64,000 bases of DNA, from positions 1 to 64,000 of the forward strand of contig JAEDFX010000001.1 in NCBI GenBank assembly GCA_016297805.1, in the 5' to 3' direction. Below the pieces are notes generated by a model that saw only the letters and a program-made list of their open reading frames with translations, was not told where the DNA came from and searched no databases. This DNA is from Treponema sp. (lineage in GTDB: Bacteria > Spirochaetota > Spirochaetia > Treponematales > Treponemataceae). Made by a program: the position numbers and the translations under genes. Shown here piece by piece: positions 63,222 to 64,000 of the stretch; within the stretch, counting starts at the first letter, position 1; each line of letters begins with the position of its first letter.

Positions 63222-63761
63222 ATGAAAAAAAGAACACTTGCACAAATTGAACAGGAAATTGCAGAAACAAAGGCTGCATTGGCAGATGTACACGGAACAG
63301 AAACAGAAGTTTATGCCCGTATCGTCGGATATTATCGTGCTGTAAAACACTGGAATAATGGCAAAAGAGATGAATTCAACCTCCGAAAAATGTTTACTCT
63401 TGAAGACAGCCATCTAAATGAAAGAGCATCTGAAGTTTCTGCAAAAACAGCTTCTAAAAATACCGCTAAAGCAGAAAAATCATCACAGCCAGTGTTAGAT
63501 ACAGGAATTGCAACATATGAACTTTACACTCGCAAAACTTGTCCAAACTGTCCTCCTGTAAAGGAATTTATGGCAAATGTAGAAGTACCTGGACGTAATA
63601 TTGATGTAGATACAGAAGAAGGTCTTGCAGAAGCTGCAAAAAATGGTGTTTTCGCATCTCCAACTGTAATCTGTTACAATAATGCTGGTGTAGAAACCGC
63701 ACGCTGCCACAATGTAGATGAACTTGAAGCTGTCTTTAACAAAATTGCAGTTTTAGCATAA
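63222..63761 (+). CDS. Detached glycyl-radical domain of NrdD fused to a glutaredoxin domain
   Basis: 179 residues. Residues 1-25 form a charged helix (MKKRTLAQIEQEIAETKAAL). TEVYARIVGYYRAVKHW (28-44) with NNGKRDEF after it is the class III glycyl-radical loop, with Gly36 the likely radical site; in other organisms this is the C-terminal end of NrdD itself. A flexible Ala/Lys/Ser-rich linker (about 60-96) leads to a glutaredoxin/NrdH-like domain with CPNC at 107-110 and SPTVICYNNAG as the cis-Pro strand. AAGGGAGG lies 12 bases upstream of the ATG and 20 bases separate it from the nrdD stop, so it is a gene of its own rather than a frameshift. Confidence 0.88.
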   Translation: MKKRTLAQIEQEIAETKAALADVHGTETEVYARIVGYYRAVKHWNNGKRDEFNLRKMFTLEDSHLNERASEVSAKTASKNTAKAEKSSQPVLDTGIATYELYTRKTCPNCPPVKEFMANVEVPGRNIDVDTEEGLAEAAKNGVFASPTVICYNNAGVETARCHNVDELEAVFNKIAVLA

Positions 63762-63767
63762 GGATAA

Positions 63768-64000
63768 ATGGAAAATCTTTCATTAAATGTTCCTGCTGGA
63801 GTTCTTGTAAAAGCTACATGCGTAGATTTTCCAGGACTCGTAGCAGGCTCTTTTTTTCTTAAAGGATGCAATCTTCGCTGCCCATATTGTTACAATATTA
63901 ATCTTGTAACCCCTTCAGAAAAGACAGATCTTGAATTGGATTCTATTCAGGATTTATTCAATCATTTGGAAAAACGTCAGGGCATTCTTACCGGACTTGT
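63768..64000 (+). CDS. nrdG: Anaerobic RNR activating protein NrdG, 3' partial
   Basis: The ATG is six bases after the previous stop, preceded by AGGA. The 77 visible codons read MENLSLNVPAGVLVKATCVD, then the radical SAM motif in KGCNLRCPYCYN (C-x3-C-x2-C). It is the enzyme that would abstract a hydrogen from the glycine in the preceding gene product. The rest lies beyond the window. Confidence 0.92.
   Translation, partial: MENLSLNVPAGVLVKATCVDFPGLVAGSFFLKGCNLRCPYCYNINLVTPSEKTDLELDSIQDLFNHLEKRQGILTGL

Noticed and set aside
63199..63222. Idea that the nrdD split is a simple frameshift
   Set aside because: The nrdD stop is followed by a strong AAGGGAGG, a spacer and a new ATG. The second protein has its own helix and a glutaredoxin domain, so it is a designed separate gene as far as this sequence shows; raw reads were not available.

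Overview
The window looks like chromosome from a gut- or rumen-type spirochaete close to Treponema. This is inferred from gene content, not from a marker-gene comparison. The clues are a low-GC, A/T-rich coding style, many lipoproteins and secreted proteins of unknown function, two DUF115/Maf-like proteins of the flagellin-glycosylation type, a long eukaryote-like (type II) isoleucyl-tRNA synthetase, a spirochaete-type omega subunit, a detached c-di-AMP module (cdaA-cdaR) and strictly anaerobic (class III) ribonucleotide reduction. No phage, transposase, CRISPR array, rRNA or tRNA was seen.

Layout. 1-6129 (+): an acidic repeat protein (5' end outside), an unknown protein, two DUF115/Maf-like proteins and a membrane protein with a degenerate GGDEF domain. 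6126-12765 (-): a TPR lipoprotein, uracil phosphoribosyltransferase, an unknown lipoprotein, IleRS and a TPR-like secreted protein. 12845-16351 (+): an operon of two GT8 glycosyltransferases and two acyltransferases. 16354-17340 (-): an unknown secreted protein. 17457-21377 (+): thiI, family 4 uracil-DNA glycosylase, priA. 21384-27929 (-): dxs-folP-cdaA-cdaR-acpS-DUF2225-truA, a seven-gene operon for isoprenoid, folate, c-di-AMP, lipid and tRNA functions. 28001-29373 (-): rpoZ-miaA and a 29-residue COX24/bS22-like protein closed by a clear terminator. 29514-30722 (-): a serine hydrolase. 30874-32709 (+): a membrane sensor diguanylate cyclase. 32863-35306 (+): Bacteroides-type L-ribulokinase and araD, bracketed by repeats. 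35658-40969 (+): recO, pyrimidine-nucleoside phosphorylase, recJ and an M23 peptidase. 40975-46070 (-): unknown membrane protein, ligA, trmB, lipoprotein, unknown protein. 46162-53843 (+): a polytopic membrane protein and a DNA polymerase IV fused in frame to a huge outer-membrane-like protein. 53844-58590 (-): TPR/NHL/VWA-like protein, TPR protein, surE, atypical galactokinase-family protein. 58662-60455 (+): lnt. 60629-64000 (+): nrdR-nrdD-(glycyl-radical/glutaredoxin protein)-nrdG.

Two things stand out. First, the anaerobic ribonucleotide reductase is split: NrdD stops just after its zinc site, and the glycyl-radical loop sits in the next gene joined to a glutaredoxin domain, with charged helical tails on both partners. 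Second, an intact DNA polymerase IV runs without a stop into a signal-peptide-like segment and about 1500 residues of outer-membrane-like protein. A five-copy 39-bp hairpin array and a family of dispersed CACGGAT/CACAGAT inverted repeats sit in the larger intergenic gaps.

Most genes lie in tightly packed operons with 1-26 base overlaps, and five convergent gene pairs meet with a gap of six bases or less. All assignments are by reading motifs; no database search was run.
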